A stretch of DNA of 64,000 nucleotides. It comes from Subtercola sp. PAMC28395 (GTDB lineage Bacteria; Actinomycetota; Actinomycetes; Actinomycetales; Microbacteriaceae). Positions 35,576 to 44,548 of this stretch are shown here, in pieces. Position 1 is the first letter of the stretch. Each line of letters starts with the position of its first letter. The translations under genes and the position numbers were made by a program. The DNA is taken from assembly GCF_018889995.1 (NCBI RefSeq), contig NZ_CP076547.1, forward strand, positions 1,674,001-1,738,000. Reading direction: 5' to 3'. The notes beneath the pieces were generated by a model. The model ran no database searches. It was not told where the DNA came from and saw only the letters and a program-made list of their open reading frames with translations.

Positions 35576-36628
35576 TCAGGCCAGAACCTCGCTCAGGTCG
35601 TACGCGACGGCGCGGTCGAGCTGGTCGAACGTGCACGACGCGGCGTCGCGGTCGGGTCGCCAGCGAAAGAACTGGGCGGTGTGCCGAAAGCGCGAGCCCT
35701 CCATCTGGTCGTAACGCACCTCGGCGACGAGGGTGGGGGTAAGTCGCACGAACGACATATCCTTGCTGCCCGAGAACCTGTTGCGTTCCGTCTCGCCGCG
35801 AATGATCTCACCCGAAACGTCTCGCAGCACGAACGGCGCCAGTTCGTCGATGAGTTCGCGACGGCGCACGTCGGTGAAGGCCGACGCTCCGCCCACGTTC
35901 TGCAGAACCCCTTCGTCGTCGTAGAGCCCGAGCAGTAGCGAGCCCACGCCGGCACCACTGGCATGGATCCGGTAGCCGAGCACGACCACGTCGGCAGTTC
36001 GGTGGTGTTTGGTCTTGAGCATGACGCGCTTGTTCGGTGCATACGCGGCTGCGAGCGGCTTGGAGACGACGCCGTCGAGCCCCGCGCCCTCGAATTCGAC
36101 GAGCCAGCGCCGCGCGACACCGACGTCTGAGGTCGTCTGCGAGAGGTGCAGCGGCGCGGCCAGGTGGGTGCCGAGTTCGCTGAGAGCCGCCCTTCGTTCG
36201 CTGAACGGGCGGTCGAGGCAACTCACCTCTCCAATGGAGAGAAGGTCGAAGGCCACGAAGAGGGCCGGAGTCTCGACGCTCAGTCTCGCGATGCGGCTGG
36301 CGGCCGGGTGGATGCGCGCAGAAAGCGCCTCCCAGTCGAGCCGTTCGGCGCCGCTGGCCCCGGTGCGAACCGCGATCTCACCGTCGAGAACGCAGGGGCC
36401 CGGCAGCTGCTTGGCGAACGCGGCGACGAGCTCAGGAAAGTATCGCGTGAGCATCTTCGAACCCCGGCTGCCGATCTCGACGGTCGTTCCGTCGAAGTAG
36501 ACGATGCCGCGAAACCCGTCCCATTTCGGTTCATAGCTGAGCCCGCCTGCGACAGAATCCGGTGCTGGAACCGTGTCGACGGCTTTCGCGAGCATCGGTG
36601 CGACGGGTGCGGCGGCAGAGGGGATCAT
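35576..36628 (-). CDS. ATP-dependent DNA ligase (LigC/LigD-ligase type)
   Basis: A 350-residue ATP-dependent DNA ligase that seals nicks via a lysine-AMP intermediate. Motif I is YEPKWDGFR with K35 as the adenylated residue; GSRGSKML, VLDGEIAV, FVAFDLLSIG, LDGVVSKPLAAAY and VMLKTKHHRTADVVVLGYR are motifs Ia to V, followed by a C-terminal OB domain. The size matches mycobacterial LigC and the ligase part of LigD. It faces the polymerase-domain gene, so the pair probably acts together in non-homologous end joining or gap repair. A Ku partner must be elsewhere if that is so. Confidence 0.92.
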   Translation of the reverse strand: MIPSAAAPVAPMLAKAVDTVPAPDSVAGGLSYEPKWDGFRGIVYFDGTTVEIGSRGSKMLTRYFPELVAAFAKQLPGPCVLDGEIAVRTGASGAERLDWEALSARIHPAASRIARLSVETPALFVAFDLLSIGEVSCLDRPFSERRAALSELGTHLAAPLHLSQTTSDVGVARRWLVEFEGAGLDGVVSKPLAAAYAPNKRVMLKTKHHRTADVVVLGYRIHASGAGVGSLLLGLYDDEGVLQNVGGASAFTDVRRRELIDELAPFVLRDVSGEIIRGETERNRFSGSKDMSFVRLTPTLVAEVRYDQMEGSRFRHTAQFFRWRPDRDAASCTFDQLDRAVAYDLSEVLA

Positions 36629-36743
36629 GGTTCGATCATCCTCTCGTCTGCGGCGTTGCGACAGGGAGCGAAGGGGGAGCAGAAAGGGCTTGACGAGACA
36701 TGCTCACAGGTCGATAGTTGTTCGCAAGTGAGAGGGGATTCTT

Positions 36744-37046
36744 ATGAGCATCATCAGCACTGAGAGCACCAACACCACCACCGGCACGGAGATCAGCACC
36801 GACACCAGCACCATGCTCACCTGCCTCAGCTGCGGCATGCCGATCGAGTCGGGGGAGTACTGCGACCACTGCACCGATGAGACCGGCGCGCTGCAGAGCT
36901 TCGACGATCGCTTCAGCCGCATGACCCAGTGGCAGTTGCGCTCGAACCCGGGCGAGACGCAGCAGGAGGCCGAGCAGGCCACGCTGGAGTACCTGGCAAC
37001 GATGCCGGCTTGGCGCGATCATCCGCGGGTCGTTGCCCCCGAGTAA
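36744..37046 (+). CDS. Small zinc-ribbon protein
   Basis: A 100-residue soluble protein. The first 25 residues are Thr/Ser-rich; residues 27-43 (CLSCGMPIESGEYCDHC) form a four-cysteine zinc ribbon of the putative zinc-ribbon type, followed by DRFSRMTQWQLRSNPGETQQ and a C-terminal helix. Function unknown; related short proteins are often annotated only as zinc ribbon domain. ATG preceded by GAGAGGGG. Divergent from the ligase gene. Confidence 0.8.
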   Translation: MSIISTESTNTTTGTEISTDTSTMLTCLSCGMPIESGEYCDHCTDETGALQSFDDRFSRMTQWQLRSNPGETQQEAEQATLEYLATMPAWRDHPRVVAPE

Positions 37047-37130
37047 CCGATACAAGCGTGTGGTGCGTTGTGGCCAGGCGGCTGCCGCGAGCACGACGCG
37101 TTCACGAACTACCGTGGCTTCTCTTTCGAA

Positions 37131-37140
37131 ACGCGATATA
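37131..37140 (+). promoter_or_regulatory. Half-site of the DUF4097-padR operator
   Basis: ACGCGATATA, identical to the first ten bases of the full palindrome 55 bases downstream, lies directly before the -35 box. Both copies are followed by TTGAC. A regulator dimer could contact this and the full site together. Confidence 0.5.
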
Positions 37141-37142
37141 GC

Positions 37143-37171
37143 TTGACTTTGTGCAGGGCCTGACGTACCGT
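37143..37171 (+). promoter_or_regulatory. Promoter of the DUF4097-padR operon
   Basis: -35 TTGACT (37143-37148), a 17-base spacer, and -10 TACCGT (37166-37171). The expected start point is near 37178, between a half-site and a full palindromic site. The promoter serves the DUF4097 gene and padR. Confidence 0.65.
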
Positions 37172-37185
37172 CTTTCCATACCAAC

Positions 37186-37201
37186 ACGCGATATATCGCG
37201 T
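37186..37201. promoter_or_regulatory. Palindromic operator, probably for PadR
   Basis: ACGCGATATATCGCGT is a perfect 16-base palindrome just downstream of the predicted transcription start and 19 bases before the DUF4097 ATG. An AT core inside GC-rich arms, placed to block the operon that ends in padR, fits autorepression by a PadR protein. Confidence 0.65.
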
Positions 37202-37220
37202 TTGACGATGGGAGACCGGC

Positions 37221-38120
37221 ATGGCGCTGGAGAAATGGCTCGTAAACGGGCCGAAGATCATCGACCTCGAGCTCGTACGCTCGGTCAAGATCAGCCTGAT
37301 CGGCGGCAAGATCGACGTGATCGGCCACGACGAGCCGGGTGCACGCGTCGAGATCCACTCCGTTCAGGGCAAAGACCTGAAGGTTTCGATCGACGGTGAC
37401 CTGCTCGAGATCGATCACCCTCAACTGCGCTGGGACAACTTCATCGACGTGTTCGCGTCGTTCAGGGGCTCGGCAAAGGCCGACATCAGCCTTCTCGTTC
37501 CCCGTGACGTCGCGATGAAGTTCGGTGTGGTGACGGCAAGCGCCCTGATCTCGGGCATGACCAATGACGCGCGTATCAGCACGGTCTCAGGCGATGTCGT
37601 GATCGACAACGTCACCGGCGACCTCGAACTCAACACCGTCAACGGCGAGATCTCGGTGAGCGACCATCGCGGCGTCGTGGCCGTTCACACTGTCTCGGGC
37701 GACATCACGGTGAGCGGGCAGGTGCGCCGGTTCTCCTGCGACGGCGTCGCGGCCAACGTCTTCCTCGACCTCAACGGAGACGTCGACACCCTCGACAACA
37801 ACACCGTGAGCGGCGACTTCACTGTGCGTCTCGACGCCGGACTCGGGGCACGGTACAACCTGAATACCGTCTCCGGAGTGCTCTCTCTCGACGGCTCGAC
37901 CTTCAGGGGAACCCACGGCAAGGGCAACAACTTCACCACGGGTACCCTCGACGGCCGCTTCGTCGAAGTCCACGCAAATTCCGTCTCGGGCGACATCACG
38001 TCGATCCGGCGTGCGTCGGACGCTCCGGCTGCTCCGGCATCGGGCGAAGCGACTCCCGATGCTGGGGCGACGGTCGAACCCGATGCGGCGGCAGAACACG
38101 AATCGCAGGCCAGCGCGTGA
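37221..38120 (+). CDS. DUF4097-family beta-strand repeat protein
   Basis: A 299-residue protein with the repeated SGDxxV pattern of DUF4097 (AliS/putative adhesin-like beta helix): ISTVSGDVVIDNVTGDLELN, VHTVSGDITVSGQV, NTVSGDFTVRLDA, NTVSGVLSLDGS, NSVSGDITSIRR, each forming a strand. There is no signal peptide, so it is cytoplasmic. The C-terminal 35 residues are Ala/Pro-rich. The ATG has GGGAG five bases upstream. Its stop overlaps the padR GTG by four bases. Such pairs are common in actinobacteria, and the DUF4097 protein may modulate the PadR regulator or report envelope stress; function unproven. Confidence 0.85.
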   Translation: MALEKWLVNGPKIIDLELVRSVKISLIGGKIDVIGHDEPGARVEIHSVQGKDLKVSIDGDLLEIDHPQLRWDNFIDVFASFRGSAKADISLLVPRDVAMKFGVVTASALISGMTNDARISTVSGDVVIDNVTGDLELNTVNGEISVSDHRGVVAVHTVSGDITVSGQVRRFSCDGVAANVFLDLNGDVDTLDNNTVSGDFTVRLDAGLGARYNLNTVSGVLSLDGSTFRGTHGKGNNFTTGTLDGRFVEVHANSVSGDITSIRRASDAPAAPASGEATPDAGATVEPDAAAEHESQASA

Positions 38121-38860
38121 ACCCCGTCTTCGGCCACGGCCACCTTCGGTTGTACCTGCTCAGTCTGCTCGCCGAGCATCCTCGCCACGGCTATGAACTG
38201 ATCCAGGCACTCAGTGACCGCTTCGGCGGAACCTACAGCCCAAGCGCCGGTACCATCTACCCCCGGCTGGCCAAACTCGAGGAGGAGGGTCTCGTCACGA
38301 AGTCCGCAGACGGTCGCAAGACCATCTACGAGATCACCGTCGCCGGCCGCGCTGAGCTTGCCGCACGCAGTGACGAGCTCGATTCGATCGAAGACAACGT
38401 CACCGACACGGTACGGATGCTCGCCGACAGTGTTCGCGCAGGCGTGAACACGGCCATGCGGAGCCTCCGCGCCGACCTCGCCTCTGCTGCCCGAGAGGCG
38501 TCACGCACCGACACCCGCTCGAATGCTGGGCGCAGCTACGCCGGTCCGGCGTCGGGAGCGCCGGCAGGGTCAGCGCCAGACGCCGCAGCGGGCGAATTCA
38601 GCTCCGGTGTAACCGGCTCGCCCACGGGAACTGCCGGAGCATCGTCCCCGAGCGCCCCGACGTCTGACGAGCAGCGCCGGGGCAACACCGATGCGCTTCG
38701 TGAAGCTGAGACCGCGCTCGCGACGTTCCGGGCAAAGGTTCGCGCCGACCTGCGCAAGCACGCCGCGAAGGGTGCTGTGCCGCCCCAGGCCGTGCGACAG
38801 CTCACCGATGAACTGACCCGCATCCAGGCCGAGCTCCACGCGAACCTGTCTGCCCGCTGA
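38117..38860 (+). CDS. PadR-family transcriptional regulator
   Basis: A 247-residue protein. Residues 8-85 form the PadR winged helix: LRLYLLSLLAEHPRHGYELI, SPSAGTIYPRLAKLEEEGLV and GRKTIYEITVAGRAEL. The C-terminus is longer than usual, with a low-complexity Ala/Gly/Ser/Pro linker (about 135-190) and a final helical segment (about 195-245) that could dimerise. Coupled to DUF4097 by GTGA. It probably represses its own operon through the palindrome at 37186-37201. Confidence 0.88.
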   Translation: MNPVFGHGHLRLYLLSLLAEHPRHGYELIQALSDRFGGTYSPSAGTIYPRLAKLEEEGLVTKSADGRKTIYEITVAGRAELAARSDELDSIEDNVTDTVRMLADSVRAGVNTAMRSLRADLASAAREASRTDTRSNAGRSYAGPASGAPAGSAPDAAAGEFSSGVTGSPTGTAGASSPSAPTSDEQRRGNTDALREAETALATFRAKVRADLRKHAAKGAVPPQAVRQLTDELTRIQAELHANLSAR

Positions 38861-38894
38861 CGAAGCGACCAAGCGACCAAGCGGCTAAGCGACC

Positions 38895-38957
38895 AATCGT
38901 CGGCTCTGAGTCAAACCAACGCAAATACTGTGTCGGTCTGGCTCAGGGTCGACGATT
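38895..38957 (+). terminator. Strong hairpin after padR
   Basis: Arms of 23 bases (38895-38917 and 38935-38957) pair in plus-strand RNA with three G-U wobbles and one A-C mismatch around a 17-base loop; the outer eight pairs (AATCGTCG with CGACGATT) are perfect. TTGTTTCTC follows a few bases later. It lies 34 bases after the padR stop and is the probable terminator. Wobble pairs work only in plus-strand RNA, which supports this direction. Short direct repeats of GCGACCAA (38865-38896) precede it. Confidence 0.7.
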
Positions 38958-39061
38958 GCGTTGTTTCTCGCCGGTGCTCTGCGGTTGACAGGTTCGGGTT
39001 CCGGAGAGGAGTCCGCCGTTTCGGGTTCGGTTGCTCCCAGGAGGGCAGGGAGAAGTTCCTG

Positions 39062-39067
39062 TAGAAT
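39062..39067 (+). promoter_or_regulatory. -10 box for the riboswitch-terC transcript
   Basis: TAGAAT placed so that transcription would begin around 39074, at the first bases of the riboswitch. No clear -35 box at the usual distance (TTGACA at 38985 is too far). The stretch 38958-39061 holds nothing else I recognise. Confidence 0.5.
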
Positions 39068-39074
39068 CTCTCAG

Positions 39075-39192
39075 TGAAGGGGAGTATCCCGATTCACCGT
39101 TGTCGTCAGTACGGTCTCCGTCGTCGGAGGCCCGGTCGCGGTGGCATGAACGGTCATCAGTGTATGACCAGGCATGCGGGAGAGACTTTCGC
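39075..39192 (+). promoter_or_regulatory. yybP-ykoY manganese riboswitch
   Basis: The 5' leader of the TerC gene matches the yybP-ykoY (Mn2+) riboswitch. AAGGGGAGTA (39077-39086) opens it, GTTGTCGTCAGTACG (about 39100-39114) corresponds to the first conserved internal loop, CACCG and CGGTG close the long arm, GGTCATCAGTGTATGACC forms the other arm, and GGGAGAGACTTTC closes P1 against AAGG. The class senses Mn2+ and turns on exporters, commonly TerC/Alx or MntP proteins. The distance to the ATG (about 50 bases) leaves room for an expression platform. Confidence 0.88.
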
Positions 39193-39243
39193 CGATTTGC
39201 GCTGCCCGCACACGTGGTGGCCGAACGCGAAAGGCACCACTGA

Positions 39244-40248
39244 ATGACCGCCCTGCCCCTCTGGTTCGAGATCTCGTCGCTCGTCGTTTTGACGCTGATT
39301 CTCATCGCCGATCTCCTGCTGGTGATCAAGCGGCCGCACATCCCCTCCGCAAAAGAGTCGACGCTCTGGGTCGTCTTCTACGTCGTGCTCGCCCTGATCT
39401 TCGCCGGTCTGATCTGGGCGATCGGAGACAGCCAGCACGCCGTCGAGTTCGTCGCAGGCTGGCTCACCGAGTACAGCCTGAGCATCGACAACCTGTTCGT
39501 CTTCGTCATCATCATGGCAAGGTTCGCCGTGCCGCGAAAGCTGCAGCAGGAGGTGCTGATGGTCGGCATCGTCATCGCCCTCATCCTGCGCGCCATCTTC
39601 ATCGTGCTCGGCGCTGGACTCATCGAGAACTTCAGCTGGATCTTCTACATCTTCGGTGCGTTCCTTCTCTACACCGCCTTCAAGCAGGCCTTCGGCAATC
39701 ACGACGATGACGCCGAGCAGAAGGACAACCTCGTCACGCGCATCCTGCGCAAGCGAGTCGCACTGACGCCCGACTACCACGGCACGAAGGTGTCGGTGAA
39801 GATCGACGGCAAGAAGTTCTTCACCCCGATGATCATCGTCTTCATTGCGATCGGCTCGACCGACCTGCTGTTCGCGCTGGATTCGATCCCTGCGATCTTC
39901 GGAATCACCCAGAGCCCGTTCATCGTCTTCGCTGCGAACATCTTCGCGCTGATGGGTCTCCGGCAGCTCTACTTCCTGCTCGGGGGGCTGCTCGACAAGT
40001 TGGTATACCTGCACTACGGAATCGCGTTCATCCTCGCGTTCATCGGCGTCAAGCTCGTTCTGCACGCACTTCACGAGAACGAACTGCCGTTCATCAACGG
40101 CGGCCAGCACATCGAGTGGGCGCCCGATATCAGCACGCTGACGTCGCTCATTGTGATCATCGCCTCGATGGCCGTAGCGACGATCGCGAGCCTTCTACGC
40201 ATGCGGCACGATGCCCGAAAGGGAATGATCGAGGCACCCCGCCGTTAG
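39244..40248 (+). CDS. TerC-family membrane protein, probable manganese exporter
   Basis: A 334-residue membrane protein with about eight helices. The family motifs are present: EYSLSIDNLFVFVIIMARFA and later AIGSTDLLFALDSIPAIFGI, each with the paired acidic residues thought to bind metal. It belongs to the TerC/Alx group; Alx and relatives export Mn2+, and the upstream Mn2+ riboswitch supports that role here. A charged cytoplasmic loop (about 155-195) separates the two halves. Its TAG stop lies just before leuC and may share bases with a -10-like TAGAAT. Confidence 0.9.
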   Translation: MTALPLWFEISSLVVLTLILIADLLLVIKRPHIPSAKESTLWVVFYVVLALIFAGLIWAIGDSQHAVEFVAGWLTEYSLSIDNLFVFVIIMARFAVPRKLQQEVLMVGIVIALILRAIFIVLGAGLIENFSWIFYIFGAFLLYTAFKQAFGNHDDDAEQKDNLVTRILRKRVALTPDYHGTKVSVKIDGKKFFTPMIIVFIAIGSTDLLFALDSIPAIFGITQSPFIVFAANIFALMGLRQLYFLLGGLLDKLVYLHYGIAFILAFIGVKLVLHALHENELPFINGGQHIEWAPDISTLTSLIVIIASMAVATIASLLRMRHDARKGMIEAPRR

Positions 40249-40291
40249 AATGAGCGGATAGTCACGCGTATTTTCTAAGGTGGAGAGAAGT

Positions 40292-41770
<1,479 letters not shown>

Positions 41771-41773
41771 ACC

Positions 41774-42370
41774 ATGGAAGCAGTTTCGGTCATCACCGGC
41801 GTCGCGATGCCGCTGGCGCGTTCGAATGTCGACACCGACCAGATCATTCCCGCCGAGTTCTTGAAGCGTGTCACGAAGACGGGCTTCGAAGACGCCCTCT
41901 TCTATCGCTGGCGACAGGACCCCGATTTCGTTCTCAACGACCCCGATTTCACCGGCAGCCGCATTCTGGTCGCCGGCCCCGACTTCGGCACCGGCTCCAG
42001 TCGGGAGCACGCTGTCTGGGCGCTTCGCGACTACGGTTTCGACGCGGTTCTCAGCTCGCGGTTCGGCGATATCTTCCGCGGCAACTCCGGCAAGCAGGGG
42101 CTGCTCGCCGCCGAGGTCTCCGAAGCAGACATCGAGAAGATCTGGGCGGCCATCGACGAGGCTCCGGGCCGTGAGATCAGCGTCGACCTGAACACGAAGA
42201 CGGTCACTGTCGGGGACTTCACAGTCGATTTCTCCATCGATGACTACACTCGATGGAGGCTGCTCGAAGGACTCGACGACATCGGGCTCACTCTGCGAAG
42301 TGAAGAGCAGATCACCGAATTCGAACGTCACCGGCACAACTGGCGACCGAAGACCCTCCCAGTGAAGTAG
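41774..42370 (+). CDS. leuD: 3-isopropylmalate dehydratase small subunit
   Basis: A 198-residue swivel-domain subunit that completes the active site of the LeuC-LeuD isomerase. [20 protein letters not shown] gives the conserved [10 protein letters not shown] block, and [20 protein letters not shown] the substrate-binding serine and arginine. Length and spacing to leuC are standard. In mycobacteria leuCD precedes hupB; here murA follows directly after 12 bases. Confidence 0.96.
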   Translation: MEAVSVITGVAMPLARSNVDTDQIIPAEFLKRVTKTGFEDALFYRWRQDPDFVLNDPDFTGSRILVAGPDFGTGSSREHAVWALRDYGFDAVLSSRFGDIFRGNSGKQGLLAAEVSEADIEKIWAAIDEAPGREISVDLNTKTVTVGDFTVDFSIDDYTRWRLLEGLDDIGLTLRSEEQITEFERHRHNWRPKTLPVK

Positions 42371-42382
42371 GTAACAACCTCT

Positions 42383-43768
42383 ATGAACACACTCCTTCAA
42401 GATGCTCAAAAGCTCGATGCGCAGAAGGCGGCGGCACACGTGGGTCTTGCCTCTGACACGATCATCGTCAACGGTGGCCGGCCCCTGCGTGGCCGCATCG
42501 ATGTGCGCGGCGCCAAGAACCTGGTGACCAAGGCCATGGTCGCGTCGCTGCTGGGCGACACGAAGAGTGTCTTGAGAGACGTTCCCGACATCAGCGACGT
42601 GCACGTCGTCTCGCGCCTGCTGGAGATCCACGGCGTCGAGATCACGGGCAGCCCGGAGTCGGGCATCCTCGTTCTCGACCCCGCCAACGTGGCCATCGCC
42701 CAGAGCGCTGAGATCGACGCATTGAGCGGGTCGAGCCGTATTCCGATTCTCTTCTGCGGCCCGCTGCTGCACCGCCTGGGGCACGCGTTCATCCCTGACC
42801 TCGGTGGCTGCCGCATCGGCGACCGGCCGATCGACTTTCACCTCGACGCCCTGCGCGCGTTCGGCGCTGTCGTCGAGAAGCTCCCGAGTGGCATCAACAT
42901 CACGGCCCCCAACGGGCTCAAGGGTGCCAACATCGAGTTGCCCTACCCGAGTGTTGGTGCGACCGAGCAGGTACTGCTGACCGGGGTTCGTGCCCAGGGC
43001 ATCACCGAACTCAAGAATGCGGCAATCGAGCCCGAGATCATGGATCTCATCGCTGTGCTTCAGAAGATGGGCGCGATCATCTCGATCGAGCCGAACCGCG
43101 TCATCCTCATCGAGGGTGTGGACGCGCTCAAGGGCTACGACCACCGAGCGCTGTTCGACCGTAACGAGGCGGCGAGCTGGGCATCCGCTGCTCTGGCGAC
43201 CAAGGGTGACATCTTCTGTGTCGGGGCCAAGCAGCAGGAGATGATGACGTTCCTGAACGTCTTCCGCAAGATCGGTGGCGCATTCGACATCGAAGAAGAC
43301 GGCATCCGTTTCTACCACCCTGGCGGAGACCTGAAGCCTGTCGTCATCGAGACCGACGTGCACCCCGGCTTCATGACCGACTGGCAGCAGCCGCTCATCG
43401 TCGCACTCACGCAGGCGGTCGGCACCTCTGTCGTGCACGAGACCGTCTACGAGAACCGCTTCGGCTTCACCGAGGCACTGGTCGACATGGGCGCGAACAT
43501 AGAGGTACACAAAGACGGGCTCGAAGGCGGTTACCGCCGGGTACCCCGCCGTGCTCTCGAACAGGCTGCTGTGATCACGGGCCCCACGAAGCTCCACGGT
43601 GGTGACATCGAAGTGCCAGACCTGCGCGGCGGGTTCAGCCACCTGATCGCGGCACTCACGGCCGACGGTCGCTCGCGCGTCAGCAACGTCGGCCTCATCA
43701 GCCGCGGCTACGGCGACTTCGCCGGAAAGCTCGAGAAGCTGGGAGCCGACTTCTCCTTCGAGGCATAG
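42383..43768 (+). CDS. murA: UDP-N-acetylglucosamine 1-carboxyvinyltransferase
   Basis: A 461-residue enzyme that transfers enolpyruvate from phosphoenolpyruvate to UDP-GlcNAc, the first committed step of peptidoglycan synthesis. GAKNLVTKAM holds the catalytic-site lysine and asparagine, and the active-site cysteine is present: C143 in DLGGCRIGDRPIDFH. Mycobacteria carry aspartate there and resist fosfomycin, so this protein should be fosfomycin-sensitive. An N-terminal extension of about 20 residues precedes the family core. It lies between leuD and the acyltransferase gene in a same-strand series. Confidence 0.95.
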   Translation: MNTLLQDAQKLDAQKAAAHVGLASDTIIVNGGRPLRGRIDVRGAKNLVTKAMVASLLGDTKSVLRDVPDISDVHVVSRLLEIHGVEITGSPESGILVLDPANVAIAQSAEIDALSGSSRIPILFCGPLLHRLGHAFIPDLGGCRIGDRPIDFHLDALRAFGAVVEKLPSGINITAPNGLKGANIELPYPSVGATEQVLLTGVRAQGITELKNAAIEPEIMDLIAVLQKMGAIISIEPNRVILIEGVDALKGYDHRALFDRNEAASWASAALATKGDIFCVGAKQQEMMTFLNVFRKIGGAFDIEEDGIRFYHPGGDLKPVVIETDVHPGFMTDWQQPLIVALTQAVGTSVVHETVYENRFGFTEALVDMGANIEVHKDGLEGGYRRVPRRALEQAAVITGPTKLHGGDIEVPDLRGGFSHLIAALTADGRSRVSNVGLISRGYGDFAGKLEKLGADFSFEA

Positions 43769-43777
43769 ACGCAGGCC

Positions 43778-44548
43778 GTGGCGTCTGAAGATCCGGCACA
43801 GCCGGCCGGCGAGCCCCGCCGACGATCCGAGAAGGGTCTCGCCTTCTCGTTGATGGCAGCCCCTGCGCTCGTCTTCGTGAACTCGATCGCGAAGCTCGAC
43901 GTCCGAGGGGGCGAAAAGCTGCCGAAGACCGGGGCTTTCGTGCTCACCCCCAACCACTACAGCAACTTCGACCCGGTGATCGTTGGCGGGTCGGTGTGGA
44001 AGCTCGGCCGGGCGCCGCGGTTTCTTGCAAAGGCCTCCCTCTTTCGTATTCCGGTGCTCGGCGGTGCCCTGCGCCTGATCAAGCAGGTTCCCGTCGAACG
44101 CACAGGTCGAACGAGTGCGGGTTCGGCCCTGGGCGCGGCCCACGACCTCGCGTCGACAGGTGAGGGCATCATCGTGTATCCAGAGGGCACGCTCACGCGC
44201 GAGCCGGGTCTCTGGCCGATGCGCGGCAAGTCGGGAGCCGTGCGAATCGCGCTCGAGAACGGTGTGCCGATCATCCCTATGGCTCACTGGGGCACGCAGG
44301 CGATTCTGCCGCGGTATTCGAAGCGGCTCAGCGTGTTTCCGCGCAAGACCGTACTCATCGCCTACGGGGAACCCGTCGACCTCGACCGATTCCGGAGTGT
44401 GCCTCTCACGCAGAGTGCGCTCTCTGAGGCGACAGAGCTCGTGATGCAGGCGATCACCGCGCTGCTCGAAGATCTGAGGGGCGAGAAGGCCCCTGCCGAA
44501 CGCTGGAACCCTGCCGCTCACAACCAGACCGAATTCGGGGCACTGTAA
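43778..44548 (+). CDS. 1-acylglycerol-3-phosphate acyltransferase family protein
   Basis: A 256-residue PlsC-family acyltransferase. LTPNHYSNFDPVIVGG contains the catalytic H-x4-D motif, and IIVYPEGTLTR the phosphate-binding EGT motif. The family acylates lysophosphatidic acid to phosphatidic acid at the inner membrane. GTG start. Its TAA overlaps the gpsA ATG by one base, so glycerol-3-phosphate supply and acylation are coupled. Confidence 0.9.
   Translation: MASEDPAQPAGEPRRRSEKGLAFSLMAAPALVFVNSIAKLDVRGGEKLPKTGAFVLTPNHYSNFDPVIVGGSVWKLGRAPRFLAKASLFRIPVLGGALRLIKQVPVERTGRTSAGSALGAAHDLASTGEGIIVYPEGTLTREPGLWPMRGKSGAVRIALENGVPIIPMAHWGTQAILPRYSKRLSVFPRKTVLIAYGEPVDLDRFRSVPLTQSALSEATELVMQAITALLEDLRGEKAPAERWNPAAHNQTEFGAL

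Noticed and set aside
38985..38990. TTGACA as the -35 box for the riboswitch transcript
   Set aside because: It lies 71 bases before the TAGAAT -10 box, far beyond normal spacing, and no -10 box follows it at 16-18 bases.
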